64,000 nt of DNA. Origin: Hyphobacterium sp. SN044 (GTDB lineage: Bacteria > Pseudomonadota > Alphaproteobacteria > Caulobacterales > Maricaulaceae). Positions 53,817 to 61,819 of this stretch are shown piece by piece; positions within the stretch are counted from its first letter, which is position 1, and every line of letters begins with the position of its first letter. The notes beneath the pieces are model-generated. The model did not search any database. It was given only the letters and a program-made list of their open reading frames with translations, and was not told the DNA's origin. The DNA lies in NCBI RefSeq assembly GCF_021864465.1, contig NZ_JAKKUV010000008.1, positions 32,690-96,689 of the forward strand. The letters run 5' to 3'. Both the position numbers and the translations under genes were made by a program.

Positions 53817-56270
53817 TTACTGCGCGCCGTCGCTGGCGGCTTCGTCCGCGTCAGACGCCATCGGGTCCTCCTCCGGCCTGACATAGCGGTCGAGCCAGTC
53901 GAAGCTTTCCGCCAGCGTGTGCAGCACGCTCTCGCGCCCGCGATAGCCGTGGCTCTCGTAAGGCAGCATGACGAGGCGGACCGTGCCGGCATTGCCCTTC
54001 ACCGCCGCGAACATGCGTTCGGACTGCAGCGGGAAGGTGCCGGAATTGTTGTCCATCTCGCCATGGATCAGCAACAGCGGCTCGTTGATCTGGTCGGCAT
54101 GCATGAAGGGCGAGAGGTTGTAATAGACCTCCGGCGCTTCCCAATAGGTCCGCCGTTCCGCCTGGAAGCCGAAGGGCGTCAGCGTGCGGTTATACGCGCC
54201 CGACCGGGCGATGCCGGCGCGGAAGATGTCCGAGTGGGCCAGAAGGTTCGCCGTCATGAAGGCGCCATAGGAATGGCCCGCCACGGCGACGCGTTCGCCG
54301 TCGCCGAAACCGCGCCGCACGCTCTCGTCAACGATCGCTTCGGCGGACATGACGAGCTGGTCGATGAAGGTGTCATTCACCGTCTGCGGGTCGGAGCCGA
54401 CGATCGGCATGGTGGCGTCCTCCATCAGGGCATAGCCCTGGGTCAGGAAGAAGCGCGGGCTGGTCCCGGCGATGCGCGAGAACTCATAGGGGCTGCCGCG
54501 CACCTGACCGGCGGTCGCCGCGTCATTGTATTCCAGCGGATAGGCCCAGACGACGACCGGGACCCGGTCCCCGTCCTCATAGCCCACAGGCAGATAGACG
54601 GTGGAGGACAGCATGACGCCATCCTCGCGTTCGAAGGTGATCAGCTCGCGGCGGATCTCATTCAGCTGCGGGTGCGGGTTCTCGAAATCGGTCAGCTGCG
54701 TCACCGCGCCGTCCCGGTGCAGGCGGACATTCGGCGGGGTGACCGGGTCTTCCCAGCTGGTCAGGAAGGCCGAGCCGTCCATTTCGACGAGGCCGATGAC
54801 GGATTCCAGATTTTCCCCGGAATTGCGCCAGATCTCCTCGGTCTCGAAGCTGTCGAAGCTCACCCGGTTCAGGAAGGGACGATTGCCTTCCGGCGTCGCG
54901 CCCTCGCCGGTCATGTAGATATAGCCGTCGGTGACGGCGACGACCGGGCGGCCGAATTCGTTGCGCGTCGTCACCGGCGAGCCCGGATTGGCGTAGCTGT
55001 CCTGATAGTTGCGCTCTTCAGCGAGGCGGGGTTCGACCGACGGGTCGGCGAAGTCGACGAGCCAGCGGCGGATGACGCGCGTGTCGCGGTCATATTCCAT
55101 GGCGAAGCCGGTCTGGCCGATCTCGGTGAACTGGGTGCCATAATAGCGGTCCTCGGTGCGCAGGATTTCCACCGGTTCTCCGGTGAAAGGCGCGGTCTGC
55201 GCCCAGACGCTGTCGCGCTGGTCGGCCTCGACCCGCGGATCGCCGCCATCAAGGGCTTCCGCCCAGGTCAGGCGCGCGGGATGGGAGGCCTGCCAGGAAA
55301 TGCTCCGGCGGCCGCGGATGACGCCGCCGATCGGCACATAGTCGGCCACCGGCTGGCGCGCGATGGTGGCGACTTCCTCGCCGTCCATGTCGAGAACATA
55401 GGTGCGGTCCGGGAAGGACGACCACGGCACGTCATAGGAGAAGGGCCGTTCCATCGCGCCGACCAGGATGTATTCGCCGCTCGGCGAGGGGTCGGAGGAA
55501 TAGATGAAGCCAGGCTCACCGATCATCTCCGCGTCGCCGGTGTCGGCGTCGACGAGGGCAAGCTGGCTGGTTGCCAGCCAGGCAAAGAGGGCCGCATCGG
55601 CCGGGCCGGTCAGCAGGTCCTGATAGGTGCGCACCTGCGCCTCGACACCGGAGGCTTCCTGCGTCACCGGGCCGGTGGGCACGCGCGGGCGTTCGGGGAG
55701 CGGCCCCCGGCTGTCCGGCGTCAGGTGGACGAGGAGGTGTTCGCCGTCCGGCATCCAGGAGACGGGCGAGAAAACCGCGTTGATCCCGGAGGACACCAGT
55801 TCGCGGGCGGTGGCGGTTTCGATATCCGCGACCCAGAGGCTGAGCGTGTCGCCGCGCGTCATCACGAAAGCGATCTCGCTGCCGTCCGGCGACCATGTGG
55901 TGTTGGAGATGCCGCTGTCGGCGGGCAGGGCGATGGTCCGTTCTTCCTGCGTGTCGAGATCCATCACGCTGAGGCCGACCACGGAGCGCGGGCCGTGGCG
56001 GCCATTGGTCGCCGCGTCGAGGCGCAGGCCGGCAAGGCGTTCCATCGGGCGGGCGAGCTCGGAGACCGGCGGCAGCGCCTCGCGGTGCATCAGCAGCAGC
56101 GTGTCGCGGTTCGGCGACAGGGAGGGAAAGGGCGGCAGCGGCGCGTCGACAATGTCGACGACATCCTGCGGCGGCAGGCGATAGGCCTCCTGCGCGCCCG
56201 CCGTGGCGGCCGCCATGACCGTCAGGCTGGCCAGAGCCAGAGTGGAACCGAACCAGTTGCGTGCGTGCAT
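53817..56270 (-). CDS. S9 family prolyl oligopeptidase-like serine peptidase
   Basis: An 817-residue exported peptidase. ATG 56270 gives a signal peptide (MHARNWFGSTLALASL to ATAGAQ). A beta-propeller fills roughly residues 40-520, with WSPDGSEIAFV and WMPDGEHLLV repeats; the C-terminal alpha/beta-hydrolase domain has the nucleophile in AVAGHSYGAFMTANL, the aspartate in LIHGEMDNNSGTFP and the histidine in LPYESHGYRGRES. The motif GxSYGA and overall plan resemble S9 glutamyl or prolyl peptidases. It is monocistronic, with terminators on both sides. Confidence 0.92.
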   Translation of the reverse strand: MHARNWFGSTLALASLTVMAAATAGAQEAYRLPPQDVVDIVDAPLPPFPSLSPNRDTLLLMHREALPPVSELARPMERLAGLRLDAATNGRHGPRSVVGLSVMDLDTQEERTIALPADSGISNTTWSPDGSEIAFVMTRGDTLSLWVADIETATARELVSSGINAVFSPVSWMPDGEHLLVHLTPDSRGPLPERPRVPTGPVTQEASGVEAQVRTYQDLLTGPADAALFAWLATSQLALVDADTGDAEMIGEPGFIYSSDPSPSGEYILVGAMERPFSYDVPWSSFPDRTYVLDMDGEEVATIARQPVADYVPIGGVIRGRRSISWQASHPARLTWAEALDGGDPRVEADQRDSVWAQTAPFTGEPVEILRTEDRYYGTQFTEIGQTGFAMEYDRDTRVIRRWLVDFADPSVEPRLAEERNYQDSYANPGSPVTTRNEFGRPVVAVTDGYIYMTGEGATPEGNRPFLNRVSFDSFETEEIWRNSGENLESVIGLVEMDGSAFLTSWEDPVTPPNVRLHRDGAVTQLTDFENPHPQLNEIRRELITFEREDGVMLSSTVYLPVGYEDGDRVPVVVWAYPLEYNDAATAGQVRGSPYEFSRIAGTSPRFFLTQGYALMEDATMPIVGSDPQTVNDTFIDQLVMSAEAIVDESVRRGFGDGERVAVAGHSYGAFMTANLLAHSDIFRAGIARSGAYNRTLTPFGFQAERRTYWEAPEVYYNLSPFMHADQINEPLLLIHGEMDNNSGTFPLQSERMFAAVKGNAGTVRLVMLPYESHGYRGRESVLHTLAESFDWLDRYVRPEEDPMASDADEAASDGAQ

Positions 56271-56373
56271 GCCGCGCCTCCCCGAGGATTTCAATCGAGG
56301 GGGAAGATAGAGCCGGATTCGCCGGGCGACATTAAAAAGCGGACAGGTTCGGGGTGTTCGGGACACCAGAAGC

Positions 56374-56403
56374 AAAAAGCCCCGGCGCGAGGGCCGGGGC
56401 TTT
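56374..56403 (-). terminator. Rho-independent terminator of pnp
   Basis: AAAGCCCCGGC at 56376-56386 and GCCGGGGCTTT at 56393-56403 form an 11-bp stem, with five T after it on the minus strand. It lies 35 bases after the pnp stop and shares the stem sequence AAAGCCCCGG with the terminator at 53765. Confidence 0.88.
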
Positions 56404-56437
56404 CCGTTTCGATCGAATGACGGCTGGATGGAGAGGA

Positions 56438-58573
56438 CTATTCCTCTTCTTCCTCGCCGCCCTTCTTGATCTCTTCGCCGGTTTCCTGGTCGACGACCTT
56501 CATCGACAGGCGGACCTTGCCGCGATCGTCAAAGCCGAGAAGCTTCACATAGACTTCCTGGCCTTCGGACACGACGTCCTTCGGGTGGCTGACGCGCTCT
56601 TCCTTCATCTGGGAGACGTGGACGAGACCGTCCTTCGGCCCGAAGAAGTTCACGAAAGCGCCGAAGTCCATGACCTTGACGACCTTGCCCTTGTAGATCT
56701 CGCCTTCTTCCGGCTCGGCCGTAAGGCCCTTGATCCAGGCGAGCGCCGCGCGGATGGACTCGCCATTCGCGGAAGCGACCTTGATCACGCCGTCATCGTT
56801 GACGTCGACCTTGGCACCGGTTTCCTCGACGATCTGGCGGATCACCTTGCCGCCCGAACCGATCACGTCGCGGATCTTGTCGACCGGGATGGTGATCGTC
56901 TCGATGCGCGGCGCGTATTCCGCCAGTTCGCCGCGAGAGGTGTTCAGCGCCTTGTTCATCTCCTCGAGGATGTGCATGCGGCCGCCCTTGGCCTGTTCCA
57001 GGGCGGTCTTCATGATGTCCTCGGTGATGCCGGCGATCTTGATGTCCATCTGGAGCGAGGTCACGCCCGCTTCCGTACCGGCCACCTTGAAGTCCATGTC
57101 GCCGAGGTGATCTTCGTCACCCAGGATGTCGGACAGGACCGCAACGCCTTCCGGGTCCTTGATCAGGCCCATGGCGATACCGGACACCGGACGCGCGATC
57201 GGCACGCCCGCATCCATCAGCGCCAGGGACGAACCGCAGACGGTCGCCATGGAAGACGAACCGTTGGACTCGGTGATCTCGGAGACGAGACGGATGGTGT
57301 AGGGGAAGTCTTCCGCGGTCGGGAGGACGGCGCGAACCGCCCGCCAGGCCAGCTTGCCGTGGCCGATTTCGCGGCGGCCCGGAGCCAGGCGGAAGGAGGT
57401 CTCACCGACGGAGTAGGGCGGGAAGTTGTAGTGGAGCATGAAGCGCTCCTTGTACGTTCCCGTCAGGGCGTCGATGAACTGCTCGTCCTCGCCCGTGCCG
57501 AGCGTGGTGACCACGAGGGCCTGCGTCTCGCCGCGGGTGAAGAGGGACGAACCGTGCGTGCGCGGCAGAATGCCGGCTTCCGCGACGATCTGGCGGACCT
57601 GATCGAGCGAACGGCCGTCGATGCGCTTGCCGGTCTTGATGATTCCGCCGCGGACGATGGAGGCTTCCACCGCCTTGAAGGCGTCCTTCAGGACCGTACC
57701 GTCGATGCCATCGGGGCGATCCTCGGTCTTGCCCAGTTCCGCCACCGCCTTCTCGCGCGCGGCGCCGACAGCGGCATAGCGTTCGGTCTTGTCGGTGATG
57801 GTGTAGGCCTTTTCCAGGTCCTTGCCGACGAGCCCGCGAACCTTGTCCTCGACGTCGGAATTGTCTTCCGGCACGAAGTCCCACGGCTCTTTCGCGCCCT
57901 TCTCGGCGAGGCGGATGATCATGTCGATCACCGGCTGGAATTCCTTGTGACCGAACATCACCGCGCCAAGCATGATGTCCTCGGACAATTCCTTGGCCTC
58001 GGATTCCACCATCATCACCGCGTCGCCGGTACCGGCGACGACGAGGTCCAGTTCCGTTTCCGGCATCTGGTCTTCGGTCGGGTTGAGGATGAATTCGCCG
58101 TCCTTGTAACCGACGCGCGCGGCGCCGATCGGGCCCATGAAGGGCAGGCCGGACAGGGTGAGGGCCGCGGATGCGCCGATCATGCCGACGATGTCCGGGT
58201 CGTTCTCGAGGTCATGCGACAGCACGGTCACCATGACCTGAACCTCGTTCTTGAAGCCCTTCGGGAAGAGCGGGCGAACGGGGCGGTCGATGAGGCGGGA
58301 GGTCAGCGTTTCCTTTTCGGTCGGCCGGCCTTCGCGCTTGAAGAAGCCGCCCGGGATCTTGCCCGCGGCGAAATACTTCTCCTGATAATTGACGGTGAGC
58401 GGGAAGAAATCGGCTCCCGGCTTCACATTCTTCACGCCAACGGCGGTCGCGAGGACCGTGGTTTCGCCATAAGTGGCGAGCACCGCGCCGTCGGCCTGTC
58501 GGGCCATGCGCCCGGTTTCGAGCGTGAGCGTACGACCGCCCCACTCGATGCTTTCCTTGTGAATCTCAAACAT
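56438..58573 (-). CDS. pnp: Polynucleotide phosphorylase
   Basis: A 711-residue 3'-5' exoribonuclease that uses phosphate and can add tails in reverse. Two RNase PH-like domains are visible (the second contains [14 protein letters not shown] and the catalytic DxxxxD region around [21 protein letters not shown]), then a KH domain ([17 protein letters not shown]) and an S1 domain ([22 protein letters not shown], first part) with an acidic C-terminal tail of glutamates. It is part of the RNA degradosome. It follows rpsO, the common pair in bacteria, where RNase III cleavage often autoregulates; no specific site was identified in the 53-bp gap. Confidence 0.97.
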   Translation of the reverse strand: MFEIHKESIEWGGRTLTLETGRMARQADGAVLATYGETTVLATAVGVKNVKPGADFFPLTVNYQEKYFAAGKIPGGFFKREGRPTEKETLTSRLIDRPVRPLFPKGFKNEVQVMVTVLSHDLENDPDIVGMIGASAALTLSGLPFMGPIGAARVGYKDGEFILNPTEDQMPETELDLVVAGTGDAVMMVESEAKELSEDIMLGAVMFGHKEFQPVIDMIIRLAEKGAKEPWDFVPEDNSDVEDKVRGLVGKDLEKAYTITDKTERYAAVGAAREKAVAELGKTEDRPDGIDGTVLKDAFKAVEASIVRGGIIKTGKRIDGRSLDQVRQIVAEAGILPRTHGSSLFTRGETQALVVTTLGTGEDEQFIDALTGTYKERFMLHYNFPPYSVGETSFRLAPGRREIGHGKLAWRAVRAVLPTAEDFPYTIRLVSEITESNGSSSMATVCGSSLALMDAGVPIARPVSGIAMGLIKDPEGVAVLSDILGDEDHLGDMDFKVAGTEAGVTSLQMDIKIAGITEDIMKTALEQAKGGRMHILEEMNKALNTSRGELAEYAPRIETITIPVDKIRDVIGSGGKVIRQIVEETGAKVDVNDDGVIKVASANGESIRAALAWIKGLTAEPEEGEIYKGKVVKVMDFGAFVNFFGPKDGLVHVSQMKEERVSHPKDVVSEGQEVYVKLLGFDDRGKVRLSMKVVDQETGEEIKKGGEEEEE

Positions 58574-58626
58574 ATCTTGCGTACAGAATTCCCGTTTCGT
58601 CTGAAGGGGTGGGCGTCACGCGGCGA

Positions 58627-58896
58627 CTAGCGGCGCAGGCCCAGCTTTTCGATGAGGCTCGTATAGCGGCCATGATCCTTCGCCTTCAGATAGTCGAGAA
58701 GACGGCGGCGCTGCGAGACGAGCTTCAGAAGGCCCCGGCGGGAATGATTGTCCTTCTTGTGGGTTTTGAAGTGCTCGGTGAGGTTGGCGATCCGCTCGGT
58801 CAGGATAGCGACCTGGACCTCCGGAGAACCGGTATCACCCGACTTCTGGCCATGTTCGGAAATGAGCGCGCTCTTGCGCTCTTGCGTAATCGACAT
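58627..58896 (-). CDS. rpsO: 30S ribosomal protein S15
   Basis: An 89-residue ribosomal protein that binds helices 20 and 22 of 16S rRNA. It has the conserved core [33 protein letters not shown] and the RRRLLDYLK signature. Length is exactly that of most S15 proteins. It lies between truB and pnp on one strand in the common ribosome/RNA-processing cluster. Confidence 0.97.
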   Translation of the reverse strand: MSITQERKSALISEHGQKSGDTGSPEVQVAILTERIANLTEHFKTHKKDNHSRRGLLKLVSQRRRLLDYLKAKDHGRYTSLIEKLGLRR

Positions 58897-58921
58897 CGGT
58901 CATCCTTTCTCAGTGCGGGCG

Positions 58922-59887
58922 TCAGGCCCGTTTCGGTGTCAGGTTGAAGACCCGGACCGGCTGGAATTTGCCGGCGCGGGCTTCGCCAATGGCCGCCGCG
59001 GTTTCCCCCCACATCGCCACAGCGAGTTTCGAGGCGTCCTTGCCAGCGATCTCACGGGGGCGCCGCTGCGCACGCAATTCCTGCGCTTGCCGCGGAAGGA
59101 GGACGATCGGGCGTCCCTGCTTCAAATTGAAGACCTCGTCCTCGGTCACGGCCAGGGCCGGGATGTCGTCCAGCGCGGTCTCGACCGGGCAGAGGGCTTC
59201 GAAAGCGCGGCCCTTATGGGCCATTTCCGTCAATTCGTCCAGCGATACCGCAGCGTCGATCCCGAAGCCGCCCACACGGATCCGGCGGAGTGCCGCGACA
59301 TGGCCCTCGGCCCCGACGGCGGCGGCGATATCGCGCACCATGGAACGGACATAAGCGCCCTTGCCGCAGCGCATCTCGAACACCGCGAGGTCGGCTGTCG
59401 GGGCGTCCAGAAGCTTCAGTTCGTGGATCGTCACCGGGCGGGCGGCAAGCTCGACGGCTTCGCCCGCGCGGGCGAGATCATAGGCGCGCTCGCCATCGAC
59501 CTTGATGGCAGAATAGGCGGGCGGGATCTGGTCGATCTCGCCGACGAAGCGGTCCAGCACGGCTTCGATCTCTGCCTTTGCGGGACGGACATCGCTCTCG
59601 GCGACGATCTCGCCCTCGGCGTCGAGCGTGTCGGTGCTCTCGCCCCACTTCACGGTGAAGCGGTAGGTCTTCTCGCCCTCCTGGGCGAAGGGCACGGTCT
59701 TGGTCGCCTCGCCGAGCGCGATCGGCAAGAGGCCGGTGGCCAGCGGGTCGAGCGTGCCGGCATGGCCGGCCTTCTTGGCGTCAAATATCCGGCGGACGGC
59801 GGAGACGGCCTGGGTCGATGTCATGTCGGCGGGCTTGTCGAGGATGATCCAGCCGTCGACGTCCTGGCCCTTCTTGCGCCGACCCAT
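58922..59887 (-). CDS. truB: tRNA pseudouridine-55 synthase TruB
   Basis: A 321-residue enzyme that makes pseudouridine 55 in the T-loop of tRNAs. The start [22 protein letters not shown] is the family opening; the catalytic aspartate lies in [25 protein letters not shown] (family motif GTLDP). The C-terminal PUA-like extension ends in the VFNLKQGRP and basic [13 protein letters not shown] region. It overlaps rbfA by one base (TGATG) and precedes rpsO by 25 bp. Confidence 0.96.
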   Translation of the reverse strand: MGRRKKGQDVDGWIILDKPADMTSTQAVSAVRRIFDAKKAGHAGTLDPLATGLLPIALGEATKTVPFAQEGEKTYRFTVKWGESTDTLDAEGEIVAESDVRPAKAEIEAVLDRFVGEIDQIPPAYSAIKVDGERAYDLARAGEAVELAARPVTIHELKLLDAPTADLAVFEMRCGKGAYVRSMVRDIAAAVGAEGHVAALRRIRVGGFGIDAAVSLDELTEMAHKGRAFEALCPVETALDDIPALAVTEDEVFNLKQGRPIVLLPRQAQELRAQRRPREIAGKDASKLAVAMWGETAAAIGEARAGKFQPVRVFNLTPKRA

Positions 59888-60294
59888 CAGACGTTATCGC
59901 CTTCGTCGTGATCGAGATCTCGGGCCACCTCGGGGCGGGCGAGAATCTCGTCGACCTTTTCCGCGGCGTCATAGCGGTCGTCGGCGTGGAAACGCAGGTC
60001 GGGCGTGAATTTCATGTCGATCTCGCGCCCCAGCTTGGCGCGCAGGAAGCTGGCCGCACGGTTAAGGCCCTTCACCATGGGCTTTGGGTCAGTGTGGCCG
60101 AGCGGCGCGACATAGACGTTGGCGTGCTTCAGGTCGGGCGACATGCGCACTTCGGTCACGGTCACGATCACGCCGGACAGGCCGGGGTCGCGCAATTCCT
60201 CGCGCTGCAGAATGCCGGCGACGGCGTGGCGGATCAGCTCGCCCGCGCGCAGCTGGCGCTGCGTCGGGCCCTTATCGGAAGCGTGGCGGGACAT
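59887..60294 (-). CDS. rbfA: Ribosome-binding factor A
   Basis: A 135-residue KH-like protein for 16S rRNA 5'-end and small-subunit maturation. It has [25 protein letters not shown] at the start, [19 protein letters not shown] in the middle and [19 protein letters not shown] at the end, all family landmarks (each shortened here). It overlaps truB by one base. infB normally directly precedes rbfA; here they are 1.5 kb apart because two unrelated secreted-protein genes lie between them. Confidence 0.96.
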   Translation of the reverse strand: MSRHASDKGPTQRQLRAGELIRHAVAGILQREELRDPGLSGVIVTVTEVRMSPDLKHANVYVAPLGHTDPKPMVKGLNRAASFLRAKLGREIDMKFTPDLRFHADDRYDAAEKVDEILARPEVARDLDHDEGDNV

Positions 60295-60317
60295 GGTTCT
60301 TCTTCTTTCTTCGGCCC

Positions 60318-60341
60318 GGCCGGCGCGGGGATCGAACCCGC
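60318..60341 (-). other. tRNA T-arm-like remnant upstream of rbfA
   Basis: On the minus strand GCGGG-TTCGATC-CCCGC (complement of 60325-60341) has exact T-arm geometry (5-bp stem, 7-nt loop, GTTCGATC), followed by GCCGGCC in the place of a 3' acceptor strand. No matching 5' acceptor strand, D-arm, anticodon arm or CCA could be found, so it is at best a tRNA 3'-half remnant. Confidence 0.35.
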
Positions 60342-60411
60342 CCGGTCATCGAAGGAGGCGCGTCCTAACGCGTGGAGGCGCGGAAGGCAAGGCGGGGGCG
60401 CGGGCCGCCTA

Positions 60412-60521
60412 TTTCCTCCCCCGTTTACGGGGGAGGTGTCAGCGCAGCTGACGGAGGGGGATATTCCCCCCCTCGCCCCGGACTTGATCCGGGGCACTCC
60501 CCCCGCAAGCGGGGGGAGAAA
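60412..60521. repeat. Palindromic intergenic repeat, family A (copy 2)
   Basis: An approximately 110-bp element of the same layout as 34606-34713: TTTCCTCCCCCG and CGGGGGGAGAAA at the ends, with internal TGTCAGCGCAGCTGACGGAG and CCCCGGACTTGATCCGGGG hairpins. The rest of the 351-bp gap 60295-60645 holds only the tRNA-like remnant and the promoter of the following gene. Confidence 0.87.
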
Positions 60522-60645
60522 CGAGGAAGGGCAAGCCATGCCCCGGACCCCCCTGACCAATCGGTAAGGCTTGTGCCGCGAATGTGAGTGGCGGGTGATC
60601 GGCTAAAGGCGTCTATCGGCATGTCTTCAATTTCGAGGGGAGATC

Positions 60646-61107
60646 ATGATCAGAACACTGACAGCTGCCGCGGTGCTGACCTTCACCGGCGCGGCAGCAC
60701 AGGCGCAGGACGCGCCCGAGGCAGTTGCCGAAGCCTATCTCGCCGCCTATCAGGCGCAGGATTTCGTGGCGCTCGAAGCGCTCTATGCCGAGGATGCGGT
60801 CTTCATCGATCCGACGTCCGAGGCGATCCAGGGCATTGGCGGACCCTTCAACTGGACCGGGCGCGAGGCCATTCTGGCCGGCATCCGCGGCTGGGGCGCG
60901 ACCCGCCTCGAATACGAGATCGACCGGACCTGGTCGGCGTCCGGCCACGTCGTCTTCGGCGGGGCGGTCGCCGCGATCTACGAAACCGAGACCGGCTCGG
61001 TGGCCTATCGCTATCCCATCATCACCATTGTCACGATCGAGGACGGACACGTCACCGAACACCGCGACTACACGGATTTTTCCGGCATGACGCAGGAGGC
61101 CCGCTGA
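60646..61107 (+). CDS. Secreted NTF2/SnoaL-like protein 1
   Basis: A 153-residue exported protein with signal peptide (MIRTLTAAAVLTFTGAAAQAQ). The mature part is a single NTF2-like cone: helix AVAEAYLAAYQAQDFVALEAL, strand DAVFIDPTSE, a GREAILAGIRGW helix, and a C-terminal sheet ending VTIEDGHVTEHRDYTDF (shortened texts). SnoaL-type folds serve as enzymes, binding domains or immunity factors; no catalytic residues are decisive here. It is the first of two tandem paralogues, and its TGA shares a base with the next ATG. GGGGAG lies about eight bases before the ATG. Confidence 0.83.
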   Translation: MIRTLTAAAVLTFTGAAAQAQDAPEAVAEAYLAAYQAQDFVALEALYAEDAVFIDPTSEAIQGIGGPFNWTGREAILAGIRGWGATRLEYEIDRTWSASGHVVFGGAVAAIYETETGSVAYRYPIITIVTIEDGHVTEHRDYTDFSGMTQEAR

Positions 61108-61598
61108 TGCTCCGTACGATCCTGATTTCCGCCGCTCTGGCGCTGATCGGCGTATCCGCCCAGGCCCAGGAGACAAGCGAGGCCGAGACGGTCGCGCGGG
61201 CCTATATGGAGGCTTATTCCGAGCTCGACTGGGCGGCGATGGAAGCCCTGATGTCGGAGAATATTATCTTCGCCGACCATACGGCGACCGGAACGGACGA
61301 CCCTGAGGGCATCGTCACCGAAGGCCGCGAAGCCCTCCTCGAGATGCTGCGCGGCTTCGAGGCGCAATACCACCCGATCGAGCTCGGCTTTGTCTGGGAG
61401 ACGGTCTTCAACAGCAATGACACGGTGGTGTTCATCGGCCATGTGAACGCGCTCTATCCGACCGAGGACCCGGCGCGGCATTTCCGCTGGCGGTCGCAAC
61501 AGGTCGCGGCGGTCACGGTGCGCGACGGCATCGTGATCGCGCACCGGGATTTCGCCAATTATCCCGGCGCGGAACAGGGCCTGGTGCCGGCGGAGTAG
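61107..61598 (+). CDS. Secreted NTF2/SnoaL-like protein 2
   Basis: A 163-residue exported protein from ATG 61107 (TGATG overlap with the preceding gene), with signal peptide MLRTILISAALALIGVSAQAQ. The NTF2-like domain parallels its neighbour: ETVARAYMEAYSELDWAAME, ENIIFADHTA, GREALLEMLRGFEAQ and VTVRDGIVIAHRDFANYPG. The two are diverged paralogues from tandem duplication, probably co-translated. Their targets are unknown. They interrupt the infB-rbfA order. Confidence 0.83.
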   Translation: MLRTILISAALALIGVSAQAQETSEAETVARAYMEAYSELDWAAMEALMSENIIFADHTATGTDDPEGIVTEGREALLEMLRGFEAQYHPIELGFVWETVFNSNDTVVFIGHVNALYPTEDPARHFRWRSQQVAAVTVRDGIVIAHRDFANYPGAEQGLVPAE

Positions 61599-61607
61599 TA
61601 GGGCCGC

Positions 61608-61737
61608 TTTCCCTTCTCCCCTTTTTGAAGGGGAGAAGGTGCCCGCCAGGGCGGATGAGGGGTTCTGCTCCGTCGTTGAAGACTGCGCGCGCCCCCTCAC
61701 CCCTGACCCCTCTCCCCCTAAAGGGGGCGAGGGGAAA
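61608..61737. repeat. Palindromic intergenic repeat, family B (long copy)
   Basis: A 130-bp element with TTTCCCTTCTCCCC at its left end, GGGGCGAGGGGAAA at its right end, and inner hairpins CTTCTCCCCTTTTTGAAGGGGAGAAG (stem arms CTTCTCCCCTT and AAGGGGAGAAG) and CCTCTCCCCCTAAAGGGGGCGAGG (arms only). Parts recur at 21967-22069 and 9979-10012. Confidence 0.85.
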
Positions 61738-61762
61738 TCAACCCGGGGCAGAACAGGCATTG

Positions 61763-61799
61763 AAAAGAAAAAAAGGGCGGCTCACGGAGCCGCCCTTTT
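61763..61799 (-). terminator. Rho-independent terminator of infB
   Basis: AAAAGGGCGGCT at 61771-61782 pairs perfectly with AGCCGCCCTTTT at 61788-61799 around a 5-nt loop; the minus strand then continues TTTTTTTCTTTT. It lies 20 bases after the infB stop and ends the infB transcript before rbfA. Confidence 0.92.
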
Positions 61800-61819
61800 C
61801 ATGTCCGGTGAGGGAAGGA

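Noticed and set aside
60084-60451. Arg/Pro-rich plus-strand frames over the T-arm-like sequence
   Set aside because: They are antisense to rbfA and translate the tRNA-like and repeat DNA; such frames are a known artefact.
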